Shown here: piece after piece, positions 61,839 to 64,000 of the stretch
Position numbering within the stretch: position 1 is the stretch's first letter
Layout of the letters: each line of letters starts with the position of its first letter
Origin: Embleya sp045207655
GTDB lineage: Bacteria; Actinomycetota; Actinomycetes; Streptomycetales; Streptomycetaceae
Direction of reading: 5' to 3'
NCBI RefSeq assembly: GCF_045207655.1
Contig: NZ_CP108784.1
Span: forward strand, 2,790,001-2,854,000
Length of the DNA: 64,000 nucleotides
Notes under the pieces: generated by a model
Told to the model about the DNA's origin: nothing
Seen by the model: only the letters and a program-made list of their open reading frames with translations
The model's database searches: none
Translations under genes and position numbers: made by a program

Positions 61839-63116
61839 TCACCCCGTACACGACGGGTCCTGCTCGGCCGGCAGCCCCGCCACGACGCACCGGAGCAGAT
61901 CCAGGACGCGGACCGTGGTCATCTCCCGAATCCTGCTCCGACTGCCCGAGAACAGCAACGAAAGCACGGTTGTTCCCTCGGGTCCGGCCACCGCGATGTG
62001 CACGGTGCCCACGGGCTTGCCGTCCTGGGGGTCCGGCCCGGCGACCCCCGTCGTGGCCACCCCGTAGGTACCCGACATGAGGCGCCGCACACCCTCGGCC
62101 ATCGCCCCCGCCACGTCCGGGTGAACCGCGCCCACGGCGGCCAGCAGGTCGGCGTCCACGCCGAGCACCGCGGCCTTGACGTCGGTGGCGTACGCGGTGA
62201 TCGAGCCGCGCACGCTCGCGGACGCGCCCGGCACCGAGGTCAGTTCGGCGGCGACCAGGCCGCCGGTGAGCGACTCGGCCACCGCGACCGTGGCGCCGCG
62301 CTCGCGCAGCAGGTCCAGCACGACACCGGCCGGCGTGTCGCCCGCCTCGCCGTACACACAGCCCCCGAGCAGTTCGCGGGCCCGCGCCGTGGCGGCGTCG
62401 ACCGCGTCGGCGCCGCCGGGAGCGGTCGAGGTGAGCTTGACCCTGGTCTGCCCGGCGGTGGCGAGGTAGGCCACCTCGACCGCGCCCACGACCGCGAGTT
62501 CCTTCTCCAGCGGCTCCAGCGTCGCGGCGATCACGCCCTCACCGACAGACGCGGTGAGCAACTGGCGCTGGGCCCGGATCGGCGGGTTGCCCGCGCGGCG
62601 CAACAGATCGGGCAACACCCGGTCCTCGGTCATCGCGATCATCTCGTGCGGCGGGCCGGGCACCGCGTACACCTGCACGTCGCCGATCTCGATCGCCACG
62701 CCCGGGGCGCTGCCGTTGGGGTTGGGCAACGAGCGGCCGCCTTCGGGCACGTCCGCCTGCTGCAGGCCCAGCGCGGTGAGAGTGCGGTTCAGGCCCTGGT
62801 ACCGGCGGCGCAGCCAGTCCTCGATCGCCGGGTCCCGGCGCAGCGCCACCCCGGCGACGGCGGCGATCGCCTCGCGCGTGCGGTCGTCGGAGGTGGGACC
62901 GAGGCCGCCGGAGACGAGCACCGCGTCGGCCCGCCGCACGGCCTGGGTGAGCACGTCGATCATCTCGTCGAGTCCGTCGCCCACGGTGGACACGCCGGTG
63001 ACTCGCAGTCCGGCCGCGGTGAGTCGGCGGCCGAGGGTGACCGCGTTCGTGTTCACCACGTCGCCGACGAGCAACTCGTCCCCCACCGCGACCAGTTCGA
63101 CCTTCAATTCGCGCAT
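61839..63116 (-). CDS. cinA: CinA family nicotinamide-nucleotide amidohydrolase
   Basis: 425 residues. The N-terminal MoCF-like domain has VELVAVGDELLVGDVVNTNA and SGGLGPTSDDRTREAI. The C-terminal CinA/PncC domain has VAVAESLTGGLVAAELTSVPGAS, which carries the catalytic Ser, plus GVATTGVAGPDPQDGKPVGTVHIAVAG. PncC deamidates NMN in pyridine recycling. The stop is 244 bp from clgR. The gene lies 37 bp after pgsA in the same direction, in an rimO-pgsA-cinA operon. Confidence 0.96.
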   Translation of the reverse strand: MRELKVELVAVGDELLVGDVVNTNAVTLGRRLTAAGLRVTGVSTVGDGLDEMIDVLTQAVRRADAVLVSGGLGPTSDDRTREAIAAVAGVALRRDPAIEDWLRRRYQGLNRTLTALGLQQADVPEGGRSLPNPNGSAPGVAIEIGDVQVYAVPGPPHEMIAMTEDRVLPDLLRRAGNPPIRAQRQLLTASVGEGVIAATLEPLEKELAVVGAVEVAYLATAGQTRVKLTSTAPGGADAVDAATARARELLGGCVYGEAGDTPAGVVLDLLRERGATVAVAESLTGGLVAAELTSVPGASASVRGSITAYATDVKAAVLGVDADLLAAVGAVHPDVAGAMAEGVRRLMSGTYGVATTGVAGPDPQDGKPVGTVHIAVAGPEGTTVLSLLFSGSRSRIREMTTVRVLDLLRCVVAGLPAEQDPSCTG

Positions 63117-63153
63117 GGTCCCTCTCCCCCCGTGGTCGGGTTCCGTCCCGACG

Positions 63154-63828
63154 TCAGACCTGTCCGGCGGGCACCGGCGTGCCGCGTCGCAGTCGTACGG
63201 CCTTGACGATGTAGTCCAGGCCGGTCACCACGGTGATGATCACCGCGGCCGCCATCACCCAGGCCCGCGTGCTGGCCAGCGGGCCGGTCATGACCAGTGT
63301 GTACATGCCGATCGCGACGCCCTGGAGCATGGTCTTGGCCTTGCCTCCCCGGCTGGCCGGGATCACGCCGTGGCGGATCACCCAGAAGCGCAGCAGGGTG
63401 ATGCCGATCTCCCGGGCGAGCACCACGAGGGTGACCCACCACGGCAGGTCGCCGAGCGCGGACAGGCTGATCAGCGCGGCACCCATCAGCGCCTTGTCGG
63501 CGATCGGGTCGACCAGTTTGCCGAAGTCGGTGACCAGGTTGTGCATCCGGGCCAGCTTGCCGTCGAAGAGGTCGCTGATGCTGGCCACGGTGAACGCGGC
63601 CCAGGCCCAGGCCCGCCACGCGGGATCGTGGCCGCCGTCCTGGAGCAGCAGGACGACGAAGACCGGCACCAGGGCCACCCGCATCATGGTCAGCGCGTTT
63701 GCCGCGTTCCACGCGCTCACCGAGGTGGTGGGGTCGCCGAGGCGATCAGGCTTCGGCGGGTGGTTGGCCGCGGCGGCGCGGACGGCCTCGGCCGGACGCC
63801 GGCGCTGCGGTGCCGGATCGGCCGTCAC
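63154..63828 (-). CDS. pgsA: CDP-diacylglycerol--glycerol-3-phosphate 3-phosphatidyltransferase
   Basis: 224 residues. CDP-alcohol phosphotransferase signature at about 85-115: SDLFDGKLARMHNLVTDFGKLVDPIADK, fitting Dx2DGx2ARx8-Gx3Dx3D. Four to six membrane spans. It makes phosphatidylglycerol phosphate for PG and cardiolipin. A hydrophilic 35-residue N-terminal extension (PAPQRRRPAEAV) precedes the first span. The GTG at 63828 overlaps the rimO stop (GTGA). Confidence 0.95.
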   Translation of the reverse strand: MTADPAPQRRRPAEAVRAAAANHPPKPDRLGDPTTSVSAWNAANALTMMRVALVPVFVVLLLQDGGHDPAWRAWAWAAFTVASISDLFDGKLARMHNLVTDFGKLVDPIADKALMGAALISLSALGDLPWWVTLVVLAREIGITLLRFWVIRHGVIPASRGGKAKTMLQGVAIGMYTLVMTGPLASTRAWVMAAAVIITVVTGLDYIVKAVRLRRGTPVPAGQV

Positions 63829-64000
63829 CGATCGCCCCCGGGCACGATCACGTCGATCGCCTCGCCGTGCAGGTCGGCGCCCTCGCTGTCGGTGACCCGG
63901 ACCCGGACCAGGTCGCCGACCCGCAGGCCCTCGCCGATCACGGTGGTCGAGCCGTCGGTCTCGGGGGCCTGGTGGTGCGCGTGGCCCTCGGCGGTGCCGT
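63825..64000 (-). CDS. rimO: Ribosomal protein S12 methylthiotransferase RimO, C-terminal fragment
   Basis: Only the last 58 codons are in the window. They read GTAEGHAHHQAPETDG, then VIGEGLRVGDLVRVRVTDSEGADLHGEAIDVIVPGGDR, the TRAM-domain end of RimO. The stop codon overlaps the pgsA start. The radical-SAM domain lies beyond the window. Confidence 0.88.
   Translation of the reverse strand, partial: GTAEGHAHHQAPETDGSTTVIGEGLRVGDLVRVRVTDSEGADLHGEAIDVIVPGGDR

Overview
The window is high-GC actinobacterial DNA with many GTG starts and strong purine-rich ribosome binding sites. Its gene neighbourhoods match a Streptomyces-type chromosome: lpdA-sucB, lipB-lipA, glnA, glnE, a GlnA2-type gene, nadE, panB, and a clgR-cinA-pgsA-rimO block. 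I infer a member of the Streptomycetaceae or a close relative; the genus cannot be fixed from sequence alone. No rRNA, intact tRNA or CRISPR array was seen.

Bases 1-20,913 are core chromosome. They hold an aldo/keto reductase, a cobalamin lower-loop cluster (an MBL-like/CobU fusion, cobT, cobS), pepA, the E3 and E2 subunits of 2-oxoacid dehydrogenases (lpdA, sucB) and the lipoate genes lipB and lipA that make the cofactor SucB needs. Two FAD/NAD-fold enzymes, an NsdA-like regulator and a CBM2-like surface protein lie between them. The stretch ends with glnA behind a near-ideal GlnR box.

Bases about 20,901-35,425 are an integrated island placed at the 3' end of glnA. A 22-bp sequence spanning the glnA stop codon is repeated at the right end with two mismatches. 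A 13-bp inverted motif lies just inside each end, and a glnA-terminator-like hairpin is present at both ends. The island carries a frameshifted tyrosine integrase, a relaxase that has lost its catalytic N-terminus, and a cargo block: NUDIX hydrolase, broken FkbM methyltransferase, P-loop ATPase and a translationally coupled operon of four glycosyltransferase-like genes. Divergent from the operon is an unusual protein joining an XRE helix-turn-helix, an unassigned middle domain and a complete peptide deformylase domain. The last 3.6 kb (31.8-35.4 kb) looks lower in GC. It holds the 3' half of a decayed tRNA-Ser beside TGGTTGC tandem repeats, which suggests a second, older integration, plus several unknown genes. 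This island is the most novel part of the window.

Bases 35,426-64,000 return to core chromosome. They hold a DHA2 MFS pump behind three CsoR-like palindromes, a PAP2 phosphatase, glnE (which modifies GlnA), a TetR regulator, a GlnA2-type synthetase, nadE, a membrane endonuclease/phosphatase-fold protein, an MFS-TetR efflux operon, panB, a site-2 protease, an AI-2E transporter, DUF3046, a full-length Lhr helicase, a Nei-type glycosylase, a lipoprotein, an SDR, Dps, ClgR, CinA, PgsA and the 3' end of rimO. The nitrogen genes glnA, glnE and glnA2 all lie within 25 kb, and the island now separates glnA from the other two.
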